A stretch of DNA of 40,256 bases from Syntrophobacteraceae bacterium (GCA_031292215.1 JARLHO010000027.1:1-40256), one strand, 5' to 3'. Numbered from the stretch's first letter, positions 24,532-32,426 are shown. Program-made: numbers and translations. Notes: generated by a model from the sequence alone, not told the origin.

Positions 24532-25071
24532 ATGAAAAGATTAATGTATATGTTTATCGCTGTAACATTTTTGTTGGGTGTTGCTACTATTGCAAGTGCT
24601 GACACCATATCATACGATCTCACAGTTTCGAATTTATATCTTAATGCCGACCAAACATGGGCGTCATTTTCCGTTACCCTGCCGCAAGGCCAGACGATCC
24701 CGACCGATATTGCCTCTTATACCCCCACTTCATTAAAGCTGGTGGTGAATACGACCTATCCAGATAATACATGGATAGCAAAAGTCTACAACTCGTCAGT
24801 TATTGAAAGTGAAGTATCCCATACAGGAAACAACCAGCAAGGCGGTTCGGTCACTTTCGACTTCTCGGCGACTGATTTTAACAACACATCGTACAAATGG
24901 TATTCGTCCCCCATCGAGTTCTCCGCACAAGCTGACTGTCATGTTACCGGCGCGACGTTCTATGTGACCGCGGAGAAGAATGTGGCCACCCCGGAACCCG
25001 GCACTATCCTTCTTCTTGGCCTCGGCTTATTCGGCTTGGCGATTTTGGGGAAAAAGTCAGAACTAGTCTAG
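24532..25071 (+). CDS. PEP-CTERM sorting-domain protein
   Basis: 179 aa, exported. The signal peptide (KRLMYMFIAVTFLLGVATIA, cut likely after ASA) leads to a beta-rich, Ser/Thr/Asn-rich body and a C-terminal sorting signal: TPEPGTILLLGLGLFGLAIL (PEP at 154-156), then the basic GKK. Such proteins are processed by exosortase and linked to the cell surface or exopolysaccharide. GGAGGAG lies 6 nt before the ATG. The gene has its own sigma-54 promoter and upstream palindrome, and a strong hairpin follows. Its base composition is more AT-rich than the metabolic genes. No exosortase is in the window. Confidence 0.88.
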   Translation: MKRLMYMFIAVTFLLGVATIASADTISYDLTVSNLYLNADQTWASFSVTLPQGQTIPTDIASYTPTSLKLVVNTTYPDNTWIAKVYNSSVIESEVSHTGNNQQGGSVTFDFSATDFNNTSYKWYSSPIEFSAQADCHVTGATFYVTAEKNVATPEPGTILLLGLGLFGLAILGKKSELV

Positions 25072-25097
25072 CTACCCCATCGATACAACTTAACAAG

Positions 25098-25143
25098 CGA
25101 CAAAGAAGGCGGGGTCTGTAAAGTGGTCCCGCCTTCTTTGTCG
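25098..25143 (+). terminator. 16-bp hairpin after the PEP-CTERM gene
   Basis: CGACAAAGAAGGCGGG (25098-25113), 14-nt loop, and its exact complement (25128-25143). A stable terminator-type stem 26 nt after the stop. No T-run follows; instead a possible class C group II intron end begins at its last base. Confidence 0.65.
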
Positions 25144-25460
25144 TGCGCTCGGCAGGGAGAGCGAGCGCACTTGGAGGTGCAAGTCCTCTACATGCCCGAC
25201 AGATTGGCAAGGGTGCAAGTCTCCATTAAGAAAGATGGTCAAACGGCGACCTCTTTTCCAGGTGACCCGGGAGCCAAAGGCGGGTATTTCCATACTCCAT
25301 CCGCCTGAGGGAGACTCCGCGCTTCGTGTCCTTGTGGGAATGGGCGTTGCGGATCGGAAAGCAACACCGGTTTGGCCTGAGCGCTTACCCTGTTTTTTCG
25401 GTCCAGGAGTTCTCACCTCATGCGGTTTCCGGAATTACCGCCCCCCCGGATGGCCAATGG
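25143..25460 (+). mobile_element. Possible remnant of a group IIC intron
   Basis: Directly after the hairpin the sequence starts GTGCGC, pairs with GAGCGCAC further on, and continues with GGAGGTGCAAGTCCTC and later GGCAAGGGTGCAAGTC. The GUGYG opening, the CGGCA near base 10 and the AGGTGCAAGTCCT hairpin resemble the 5' domain I of bacterial class C introns. Known: class C introns insert just downstream of terminator hairpins, as here. No reverse transcriptase gene and no convincing domain V are present, so this would be a truncated copy. The call is by eye and could be wrong. Confidence 0.35.
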
Positions 25461-25472
25461 ATTCGGGCGGCG

Positions 25473-25805
25473 CTACTTCTTTTTCTTTAGCAAGTTATCG
25501 AGGCCGGCAAAGGGACTGTATGTAACCGAGTCCTTTCTCTCTTCTCCGGGCGTCACCTCATCGTACCATTCTCCACTGATCGAGCGCGAGTGCTCGTTGT
25601 CATGGCAGAAAAGACACAACAGTTCCCAGTTGCTGCCATCGGGTGGATTATGATTGTGGTTGTGATCTTTGTGGTGAACGGTAAGCTCCCGGAGTCGTTT
25701 TCCGCCAAATTCTCGCCCGCACTTTGCGCAGATCCAGGGGAAGAGCTTAAGTGCGCGTTCCCGGTAGGTCTTTTCAAGCTCGGCGTGTGTATCCTTCCCA
25801 GCCAT
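25473..25805 (-). CDS. yajD: YajD-type HNH nuclease
   Basis: 110 aa. The sequence fits the YajD family almost end to end: YRERALKLFPWICAKCGREF, then LRELTVHHKDHNHNHNPPDG and SNWELLCLFCHDNEHS. The HNH site is VHHKDHNHNHN...N...L, and the two CxxC pairs (CAKC and CLFCH) bind structural zinc. The second ATG (25805) is 9 nt from AAGGAG and preferred over the one at 25811. Transcribed alone. Known: YajD is a widespread HNH protein of poorly defined role; it is not itself evidence of an intron or phage. Confidence 0.9.
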   Translation of the reverse strand: MAGKDTHAELEKTYRERALKLFPWICAKCGREFGGKRLRELTVHHKDHNHNHNPPDGSNWELLCLFCHDNEHSRSISGEWYDEVTPGEERKDSVTYSPFAGLDNLLKKKK

Positions 25806-26178
25806 CGACATATGCTCCTTGCCCGGCGGTCCGAACGGGGGGCCCCGGGTGAATAAACAAAATTAGTAGCCCTGTTCGATCAATTTATTTGACAAAACAG
25901 CGTAAGTCAACAGCATAGGCTATTGTAATTTCCAAGCCTTACACCGGGCGGAGTCGATGTGGTGACACCTTTTTTTACCCAGTTGCGTTCAAGCCCGGCC
26001 GCCACGTCCTCGGACGCGGTTTGACCGGGAAAACTTCGCGTTTCATAGGAGATGCGTCAATGCGAAGGGTTCCACTACGTTCCACCCATCCTTGTATCTT
26101 AAAAGAGCATGGGATTAAGAATAGGGAGGGAGTTTTATCCCAAGTCGAAATCCCCCCGCCCCCCCTTTGAAAAAAAGC
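25806..26178. other. Spacer with folded region
   Basis: No gene. Around 25998-26080 nested complementary stems occur (CCCGG...CCGGG enclosing CGTCC-TC-GGACG, then CTTCGC...GCGAAG), which could be a structured RNA or a decayed element. Just before the MITE are runs of C and A (ATCCCCCCGCCCCCCC) like the inside of the MITE itself. Confidence 0.35.
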
Positions 26179-26391
26179 TTACAATTACCCACACATGCGC
26201 CCACCTATCTCCTTTTGCAAAGTTGCAAATAATGGGGGAGAGCGAGCCCAGCCGGTCCATGCGCGTCATTGCAAGCGGCTGGAGAGTAAATCCCCCCAAC
26301 CCCTTGCAAAAAAGGGGGGCGATCGGGCCAAGCCCCTTTCTTGGGAGTCTCCGCTAAGGGGTAAGTGGGCGCATGTGTGGGTAATTGTCAG
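26179..26391. mobile_element. MITE-like element, copy A (213 bp)
   Basis: The ends carry perfect 24-bp terminal inverted repeats (26181-26204 and 26365-26388; outermost ACAATTACCCACACATGC). No coding capacity. The interior has a GGCTGGAGAGTAAATCCCCC segment and a palindromic CCCC...GGGG centre. Copy B at 31482-31698 is nearly identical over its whole length but in the opposite orientation. No target duplication is seen at this copy. Confidence 0.85.
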
Positions 26392-26719
26392 TATAAGGAT
26401 AGGGAGGGCTAGGGAAATTACCTACTGCGCGATCCGACTCCCCGGTTTTGAGGATTCTAACGATCGGCACGGAAATTCATTTATTTTAGCTGCCTCCATT
26501 TTGCCGTTTCTATTGCCGTTTCTGGTCACCGTTTCTATTGCCGTTTCCGGTTGCCGTTTGGCAGACGCAAATCCCCTGCGGGTATGCTCTACGAAGGTTT
26601 ATAACGGTGTCTGTCCGCAAAACTCCGGGTTGTTGGGGCGGCGGGCGCAATAGTTTTAGCTAAAGGCCACAAGGCCAACGTGGCCGCAACCCAATCTCAT
26701 TTGCGAAAAGGAGTAAGCC
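26392..26719. other. Spacer with short tandem repeats before the phage-type gene
   Basis: Between about 26500 and 26560 the motif TTGCCGTTTC recurs four to five times in imperfect tandem. No supported gene. The last 15 nt hold the ribosome site (AAAAGGAG) of the next gene. Confidence 0.4.
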
Positions 26720-28858
26720 TTGCCAACCATTCCAGCCAATTTTACGCAATCCGTTATGCCCCGTGGGGGGTTGGCCCCTCAGCAGATCCAGGCAAACCCC
26801 GCCGATTTCGGCGCCAGGGTCGGGCAGACACTGGAGCAGAGCGGAAACGAGCTCATGCATCAAGCTGTGGCCCAACAGCAGTTCCAAAACGAAACTGCGG
26901 TAAACGATGTGATCAATAACAAATTTTTCCCTGCTTTTCAGGACCAGTACCAAAAGTATTACGCCCTCCAGGGCAAAGACGCCGTCGATCAGTTGGGAGA
27001 TTATCAACAATCGATGCGAGATCTTGCTTCGCAGTACCGCGCCGGCTTCTCCAGTCCCATGCAGCAACGGTTGTTCGATCAACAGGTGACACGCCGCATA
27101 CAATACGAAATAGGGGGCATGGGCAGATATGCCGACCAGCAAAACAAGGTCTGGCAGGCGCAGACGAGCGAGGCCTCGGTCCAGAGGGCGATCGGTTCGG
27201 CGGCCGACAAGTATAACGATCCGAATATGCTCTACGACGGCGTGCTTTCGACGGCAAAGGAGATCGCCAAATATGGCGCGATGGCCGGCCAGGGCGAGGA
27301 TGTAGTGCAGCAGCGCCAGCAGGCGGCCTGGGATAAGTTGTATTCAACCGTAATCGAGCGGCAGGCAATCGATGCGTCAATGGGACCGCAGGCCGCCAAC
27401 ACCACCTTTCAGGACGGGGTGAGCAAGGGCTTCATCTCAGGTGGGGCGCAGCTAAATATCGCCCGGTATCTACGGCCCATGCTCCAGGTTGCCGAGGCGC
27501 AAAGGGCATACGGAGAAGCCACAGGTCACGGACTGGCCTCCCAAATCGTAAGCGAGGCAAATAACGCGGGCCTGGACCCCACGACAGCTCTTACGATCGC
27601 CACCATCGAATCCGGGCTAAATCCTGCGGCGAAAAATCCGGACTCTTCGGCCCAAGGCCTTTTCCAGCATCTCGATTCGACCTGGCAGGGCCTGGGGGGG
27701 ACCCCGGAAAACCGAAGCGACCCCAACGCTCAAATCGCTATCGGAATAAAGGGTTTGAAAGCGGACCAGGACCAATTGGCGGCGGCTTTGAACCGGGAGC
27801 CGCAGCCCTGGGAGCTCTACCTCGCCCATCAGCAGGGAGTGGCCGGCGCCGAAAAGCTCCTTCAGGCCGATCAGAGCTCCAGGGCGGCAGATATCGCTAG
27901 CGACAAAGCCGTTACCGGTAACGGAGGAACGGAAAAGACAACGGTCGGGCAGTTTCTTTCGATGACAAAAGATCTCTTTGCCCGAAAATCGACGCACTTT
28001 ACCGACCAGGGGCTTCCGACTCCGCAACATATAAGCGAGAACTACGATGCCGGCCTCGAAGCGGTGACCGGGCTAGCCGAGCGGGACCATCCGGGCGACC
28101 CGGCGGCGGTCGAGCAGTACCGAAATGTTTATATCCAGCAGGCGGGGCAGACGATTCGGGCCCGGGAAATTGGGGACCAGGCCAACCGGCAGAGTTTGCG
28201 CTCGGGCTTTGCCGGCCCAAGCGGCGCTAAATCATGGCAGCAGTTCCTGTCCGATCCCGGGCGAGCGCAGTCCTACGCCAACGCTCATGAAACAGACCCG
28301 CAGATATACAACACGGTAAATAAGGCGATTACAGCAAATGCCCTGGGCGCCTGGGATCCTCCCGCGAGCCAAAAGACAAACGATCTGCGAGATGAGCTAA
28401 AAGGAATGCAGGCTACCGACGCCACACGCTTTTCGGGACTCGACCTGAACACGGTTTACGGCGATATGCCGATGCGCGACTGGACCGATCTTTTGCAAAC
28501 GCAAACGGCTATTCGAAATCACGACGACCTGGCAGCCGCAAGAAATGGCGAACTGGTGCATGCCCTGGAGGTCGCCAAACCGTATTTACTCGAGGCGGCC
28601 CAAGCGCCGGATTCTCCCTATCACGGCGCGGACCCGGATCCCGAGTCGTCTGAGGCAACCGCGGTCTATAACCTCTATGCGGGGCGTTTCGGGCGGGCCC
28701 TGGACGACTGGCGCCAAAATAACGGCGGGAAGGTCCCAAGTGATGCCGACTTGAGGCAAATCGCCAGGGGCTTTCTGTTTTCCGAGGATGCGCGAAAGCC
28801 CATGGTCGAGGCCCGCGCAGTCCCTGCGCCGCAGGGCGGCGGCTCGTCCGACTCATAG
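26720..28858 (+). CDS. Phage-type virion protein with lytic transglycosylase domain
   Basis: 712 aa. Residues 1-250 are Gln/Ala-rich helices resembling podovirus internal virion or ejection proteins (QFQNETAVNDVINNKFFPAF, YYALQGKDAVDQLGDYQQSM). Residues about 268-370 are a transglycosylase SLT domain with the catalytic Glu in TIATIESGLNPAAKN (E297), then SSAQGLFQHLDSTW. The rest is Gln/Asp-rich and helical. The start is TTG at 26720 with AAGGAG 6 nt upstream. No capsid, tail, terminase or integrase genes are adjacent, so it is an orphan: a prophage remnant or a domesticated wall hydrolase. No signal peptide. The long intact frame suggests it is still under selection. Confidence 0.8.
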   Translation: MPTIPANFTQSVMPRGGLAPQQIQANPADFGARVGQTLEQSGNELMHQAVAQQQFQNETAVNDVINNKFFPAFQDQYQKYYALQGKDAVDQLGDYQQSMRDLASQYRAGFSSPMQQRLFDQQVTRRIQYEIGGMGRYADQQNKVWQAQTSEASVQRAIGSAADKYNDPNMLYDGVLSTAKEIAKYGAMAGQGEDVVQQRQQAAWDKLYSTVIERQAIDASMGPQAANTTFQDGVSKGFISGGAQLNIARYLRPMLQVAEAQRAYGEATGHGLASQIVSEANNAGLDPTTALTIATIESGLNPAAKNPDSSAQGLFQHLDSTWQGLGGTPENRSDPNAQIAIGIKGLKADQDQLAAALNREPQPWELYLAHQQGVAGAEKLLQADQSSRAADIASDKAVTGNGGTEKTTVGQFLSMTKDLFARKSTHFTDQGLPTPQHISENYDAGLEAVTGLAERDHPGDPAAVEQYRNVYIQQAGQTIRAREIGDQANRQSLRSGFAGPSGAKSWQQFLSDPGRAQSYANAHETDPQIYNTVNKAITANALGAWDPPASQKTNDLRDELKGMQATDATRFSGLDLNTVYGDMPMRDWTDLLQTQTAIRNHDDLAAARNGELVHALEVAKPYLLEAAQAPDSPYHGADPDPESSEATAVYNLYAGRFGRALDDWRQNNGGKVPSDADLRQIARGFLFSEDARKPMVEARAVPAPQGGGSSDS

Positions 28859-28959
28859 CGAGCCAGGGGGCCAATACCCGGAGAGGCTTCAGATAAAGGA
28901 CATTCCCGGCGGGGTAAACGGCAAGAGTAGTGGAGCGGTTTGTGCGAGGCTTTCCCACG

Positions 28960-30066
28960 CTAATTTTGCGGTTTTTTTTCTTTAAGTATCTTTTGGTGCA
29001 GCTCGTGGAAATCGGCCGCAGGCCTTTCTCCCACTCTGTCTTGTCTTACCTCCAGGAAAACCGCCTCAGTCGGGCAGACCGTGGCGCAGACGCCGCAGCC
29101 GATGCACCACTCGGTGTCGGTAACGGGGACGCCCCCTGCCATCTGCACGGCTTGCACCGGGCAAATCACCGCGCACTCACCGCACCCGAGGCAATCGTCG
29201 GGGTCCGTGCGCCTCATGAAATAGGTGGCCATGATGGCGTCGCGGGGAATTTTTCTTCTCCTGATGTTTCCCACGTTCCAGCAGGCGCAGCCGCAACAGT
29301 TGCAGTTGTGCTTTATTTTGCCTTCCGCGTTGTCTACGAAATGAACCAGCCCGGCCTCCTCGGCTAAGCGGATCACTTCGAGGGCCTGATCCCGGGACAA
29401 CTCTTTGGCCAGGCCGCGCTCGATCACAAAATCGGCCATGTCGTCGAATTTCAAGCATACCTCGGTTGGATGGTCGCACCCTCTGCCTGCAAGGTGGTAG
29501 CTGATGCGGCACGGGCAGTGGGCGACCGCTATACGCTCGGCGTTTGCAATCACCTGCTCCATGAGTTGCGTGGGATAGACCGCCTGTAAATCGGATTTTA
29601 TCGACTTTCCAACCGGAATGTAGCGGTACTGCTTGGTTTGGCTGCCGTAGGCTTCCTGCGTAACCTGCCGGTTGAAATACTTTGCCGTAAGCCGTGCCAT
29701 TTTCCGCGCATGGGGCGAGTCTTCGCCCTTCCAAAAAAAGGTCTGGGGAAATCCGAAACCGATGTGCAAAAGGGCATAGCCCCTTGCGCCGTCCGGGGTT
29801 TTTCCCGCAAACAAAAGGCCCTTTGCCCCAAGGCGCTCCAGCGCGGCTTCCAGTTCGTCTCGCTCCATCGCGATCCGCGCTGCGATGTCGTCTACGGTTG
29901 CGGGAGAAAGTGGAATGAGGTCCGTTGGAAGCGCCAAAGCGATCTGCGCTTCCAGGGGGGTGAAATTTTCTTCCAGGATTTCGAGCAAAGAGTCTCGTGC
30001 GGGATAACCCATCCCGACGTTACTCAAGTGATCGGCAAGCCGCCTGTAAATGTCATGTGAGTCCAT
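28960..30066 (-). CDS. Multi-cluster 4Fe-4S ferredoxin-like protein
   Basis: 368 aa. The N-terminal 85 residues look like a winged-helix domain (SPATVDDIAARIAMERDELE). The middle carries extra Cys groups (AHCPCRISYHLAGRGCDHPTE, KHNCNCCGCACWNVGN) that could bind a further Fe-S cluster or zinc. The C-terminus has two classical 4Fe-4S motifs (CLGCGECAVICP and CIGCGVCATVCP). Soluble; no signal peptide or membrane segment. It lies 21 nt downstream of the FmdE-like gene, so the two probably work together. Proteins of this layout are common in Desulfobacterota; the exact electron partner is not known. Confidence 0.85.
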   Translation of the reverse strand: MDSHDIYRRLADHLSNVGMGYPARDSLLEILEENFTPLEAQIALALPTDLIPLSPATVDDIAARIAMERDELEAALERLGAKGLLFAGKTPDGARGYALLHIGFGFPQTFFWKGEDSPHARKMARLTAKYFNRQVTQEAYGSQTKQYRYIPVGKSIKSDLQAVYPTQLMEQVIANAERIAVAHCPCRISYHLAGRGCDHPTEVCLKFDDMADFVIERGLAKELSRDQALEVIRLAEEAGLVHFVDNAEGKIKHNCNCCGCACWNVGNIRRRKIPRDAIMATYFMRRTDPDDCLGCGECAVICPVQAVQMAGGVPVTDTEWCIGCGVCATVCPTEAVFLEVRQDRVGERPAADFHELHQKILKEKKPQN

Positions 30067-30087
30067 CTTAGCCCCACCGCGATTTGT

Positions 30088-30660
30088 TTACTTACCGACA
30101 TAGGGAGATTGGCCCTGGCAGGCCAGGCAAACGGCGCCGTCCTTTTTCGGATAGGGCTCCCCGCATTCGGGGCAGTCCGAGATAGCTCCCCTGCTCGTCT
30201 TGCCAAGATGTTGCGCGGTAACGGTAATGATGCGCTTACTCAGTACGGCTCGGCCGGCCTTTTCCATTTGAGCCAAAAGCCGGTCCTTGTCCTGCTCCCG
30301 CTTGGGTTTTAGCTTGTAGAGCCAGATTGAGATGTCTTCCCAGTCTTTTAGCTTTTCGGGATCCGCAAATACCCTTACGCCTTCACCGTTATACTTGTCA
30401 TACAGGCTCATGGCAAAGAGTCCGAGGTCGATCACTTTGAGCCACCCGTTCCCGATAGTACACGGCGTTAAGAGTTGGATCGCGTCGGGCAGACAGGCGG
30501 GCGTCTCGGAGATGGCGTCAAACAAAACGCCTGCTGCCATTTGGCTAACGGCATAATCCACCATGATCCCACCCAGCAAAAGACCGGGGGCCACGTTGCC
30601 GTGAAAGGCTTCGACCATCTTCAGGTATTCCTCAAAGGAATAGCGGCCAATTTTATCCAT
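30088..30660 (-). CDS. FmdE-like protein with C-terminal zinc ribbon
   Basis: 190 aa. The N-terminal domain fits the FmdE family (named from formylmethanofuran dehydrogenase subunit E): EAFHGNVAPGLLLGGIMVDY at about 17-36. The usual FHGHxCPG metal site reads FHGNVAPG, so a His and the Cys are replaced. Residues about 160-185 are a zinc ribbon (CPECGEPYPK, CLACQG). AGGAAATG precedes the ATG at 30660. First gene of a pair with the ferredoxin. FmdE-type proteins are linked to molybdenum/tungsten enzymes or tetrapyrrole-related chemistry; the function here is unknown. Confidence 0.82.
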   Translation of the reverse strand: MDKIGRYSFEEYLKMVEAFHGNVAPGLLLGGIMVDYAVSQMAAGVLFDAISETPACLPDAIQLLTPCTIGNGWLKVIDLGLFAMSLYDKYNGEGVRVFADPEKLKDWEDISIWLYKLKPKREQDKDRLLAQMEKAGRAVLSKRIITVTAQHLGKTSRGAISDCPECGEPYPKKDGAVCLACQGQSPYVGK

Positions 30661-30918
30661 TACATTTCCTGCTGTGTTGGTTCGAAAGTTCCGCGCGGGC
30701 AGCGCTCGCGCTCAACCCACCCCGATACATCCTGCAAAAGTCAAAACCACCGCGGGCGCCGGCATCCCCGGAGCCCCAAGCCGTGGCGGAAGACGACCAC
30801 AACTGCCTCCATATCCCCTTTTCGCGGATGGTTGGCCGTCATTGTAACATATCCGCGATTGGTTTCCACAACGACGTCGTCAAAATGGCGGACGGAGTCT
30901 GAACAATGGGTCGCTAGC

Positions 30919-30924
30919 TATAAT
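30919..30924 (+). promoter_or_regulatory. Possible -10 box for the candidate RNA
   Basis: A consensus TATAAT lies about 37 nt upstream of the folded segment. No good -35 is visible at normal spacing, so support is weak. Confidence 0.3.
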
Positions 30925-30955
30925 ACCGCTACAATGTAACTTGGCTGAAAGGGGG

Positions 30956-31073
30956 TGTCAATGATTTTGAGTGGACCGCTTGTCACGGGATTCTTCTATC
31001 CGACCCCGAAATGGGCTGACTTGACCTGTGTCAAGGACCGATCGCGCAAGAGTCGATAGGCTCAAAATCACTG
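30956..31073 (+). ncRNA. Candidate structured RNA or leader (unclassified)
   Basis: TGATTTTGAG (30962-30971) and CTCAAAATCA (31061-31070) are exact complements 89 nt apart and would close a multi-branched fold. Inside lie small hairpins: CGGGAT...ATCCG, CCC-GAAAT-GGG, and CTTGAC-CTGT-GTCAAG (about 31020-31035), plus ATCG...CGAT. It sits about 60 nt upstream of the small membrane protein at 31133, so it could be a riboswitch-like leader or a small RNA. I cannot match it to a known class. Confidence 0.3.
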
Positions 31074-31132
31074 AATGTTATTTACGAATTTGCCTGTGAG
31101 CGATAGATCGGTATCTATTGAAAGGCCTTACT

Positions 31133-31492
31133 TTGAAAAAATCCGTTCGCAAGTTTCCTGCTGTCTTAAGCCTGGTCCTCCTTGCCGCTCATTTTTTGCG
31201 CGCGCAAAGTCTTTTCTTTGTGGCCGTAAATATTGGCCTCACACCGCTTCTTTTCTGGAAAAAACGGTGGCTCACTCAGATTGTCAGGATTTACCTCGTC
31301 TTGGGCTGCGGTCTGTGGGTCTATACGGCGTCGATGATAGTCATGGAGCGCGAAGCGCTGGGGCTCCCCTTCGCCGGAGCTGCGATCATCCTTGGATCGG
31401 TGGCGATCTTAACCCTTGCAAGCGCTCTTTTGGCTGCGCCGGAAGAGTCGGTTCCAGCCCGAACACAGCTCGGCGTAAAAGCTGACAATTAG
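31133..31492 (+). CDS. Small membrane protein, end altered by a MITE
   Basis: 119 aa from a TTG at 31133 (AAAGG 7 nt upstream; an earlier TTG at 31118 lacks a site). Three to four hydrophobic segments: FPAVLSLVLLAAHFLRAQSL, FFVAVNIGLTPLLFW, IVRIYLVLGCGLWVYTASMI and FAGAAIILGSVAILTLASAL. No family is named with confidence. The last codons (ADN, stop) come from the end of MITE copy B, which begins at 31482, so the original C-terminus was cut or replaced; the change affects only the hydrophilic tail. Confidence 0.65.
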   Translation: MKKSVRKFPAVLSLVLLAAHFLRAQSLFFVAVNIGLTPLLFWKKRWLTQIVRIYLVLGCGLWVYTASMIVMEREALGLPFAGAAIILGSVAILTLASALLAAPEESVPARTQLGVKADN

Positions 31493-31698
31493 CCACACAT
31501 GCGCCCACTTACCCCTTAGCGGAGACTCCCAAGAAAGGGGCTTGGCCTGATCGCCCCCCTTTTTTGCAAAAGGGGGTTGGGGGGATTTACTCTCCAGCCG
31601 CTTGCAATGACGCGCATGGACCGGCTGGGCTCGCTCGCCCCCCTTATTTGCAACTTTGCAAAAAGGAGATAGATGGGCGCATGTGTGGGTAATTGTAA
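31482..31698. mobile_element. MITE-like element, copy B (217 bp, inverted relative to copy A)
   Basis: The same element as 26179-26391, in reverse orientation, with only a few substitutions and small indels. The terminal repeat matches ACAATTA-CCACACATGCGC on the left and its complement on the right. The 10-bp direct repeat GGCGTAAAAG flanks it exactly (31472-31481 and 31699-31708), a good target duplication. No open frame of its own. Confidence 0.88.
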
Positions 31699-31772
31699 GG
31701 CGTAAAAGGGGGGGGGCCATTAACCCCGGTAAGGGCCATGGTTTGGAATCTCTCCTCCACCCTCTTGGCCGC

Positions 31773-32426
31773 TTACCGAATTATCTCCCATCCGTCGGGT
31801 TCCAACGGGCGGGCCGCAAAGGATCCGAAAGGTCTAAGAGCCTCCCGGACAGCGAAGATAAACCTGTAGTAGACCTCGGATCTCACCTGCCTGCCCTCTT
31901 TGGAAAGATCTCGAAACATTTTGCTCCTCACCCCCCGGCTTATCTCGATTTGAACCCCCATCCCGCGGCCGCACAGGTTGCAGACGTTTCTTTGATCGGT
32001 CCCCCTGAACCTGGAATTGGAATCGATTTGCGCCTCGAAACCACGCTCGATCAGTTTCTTTGCAATGCGCTCCTTTATTGTCTTTTCCAGCCCTCCGATG
32101 TGCACTGTCTCTTCCGTTTCCGCGCAGCCATGGACCGATACGATTATTTCCGAATTGCACACGATCTCGATGCTGCACGGTTCGTCAAAAACCGTGCTGG
32201 TGATGTGAAGGGTTTTGTTGCCGGACTTTTTGATGCCTTCGAGCGCATAGAACGTGTGATCGCGCCCGGCTATACCGTCTGCGATCTCCGAGGTCCCGGG
32301 CTCGATATCTCCCCCGTGGATGCACAAAAGGGCGATTCCCGTTGTCCCTGCCCGGCTGCGGATTTTGTAGTCGGCCCCCTCGACTTCGTTATCGAAGAGT
32401 TCTTTAAAACTTGCGTATCTGTCCAC
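31773..32426 (-). CDS. Poly-gamma-glutamate hydrolase family protein (YjqB/PghP-like)
   Basis: 217 aa. The family signature is clear: DRYASFKELFDNEVEGADYK at the start, the zinc-binding HGGDIEPGTSEIA (H37, E42 counted from the GTG), then YALEGIKKSG, LHITS and SVHGC. Known members (B. subtilis YjqB, phage PghP) cleave poly-gamma-glutamate. The start is a GTG at 32426, with GGAG 8 nt upstream; a longer frame to a TTG at 32477 has no ribosome site. A lone gene, convergent with the MITE. It could serve in biofilm or capsule degradation or be of phage origin. Confidence 0.88.
   Translation of the reverse strand: MDRYASFKELFDNEVEGADYKIRSRAGTTGIALLCIHGGDIEPGTSEIADGIAGRDHTFYALEGIKKSGNKTLHITSTVFDEPCSIEIVCNSEIIVSVHGCAETEETVHIGGLEKTIKERIAKKLIERGFEAQIDSNSRFRGTDQRNVCNLCGRGMGVQIEISRGVRSKMFRDLSKEGRQVRSEVYYRFIFAVREALRPFGSFAARPLEPDGWEIIR

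Larger units (their letters stand above)
30661..31132. other. Divergent spacer containing a candidate structured RNA
   Basis: No protein-coding gene is supported; a 32-codon frame at 30961 follows AAAGGGGG but is better explained as part of the RNA fold. A TATAAT at 30919-30924 and the folded segment 30956-31073 lie between the fmdE-like gene and the small membrane protein. Confidence 0.45.

Noticed and set aside
25143-25230. tRNA-like gene suggested by GGTGCAAGTCC
   Set aside because: The T-loop would need TTC; here it is TGC, and no acceptor or anticodon arms can be drawn.
30961-31059. 32-codon ORF behind AAAGGGGG
   Set aside because: Its sequence is better explained as arms of the folded RNA, and its peptide has no family features.
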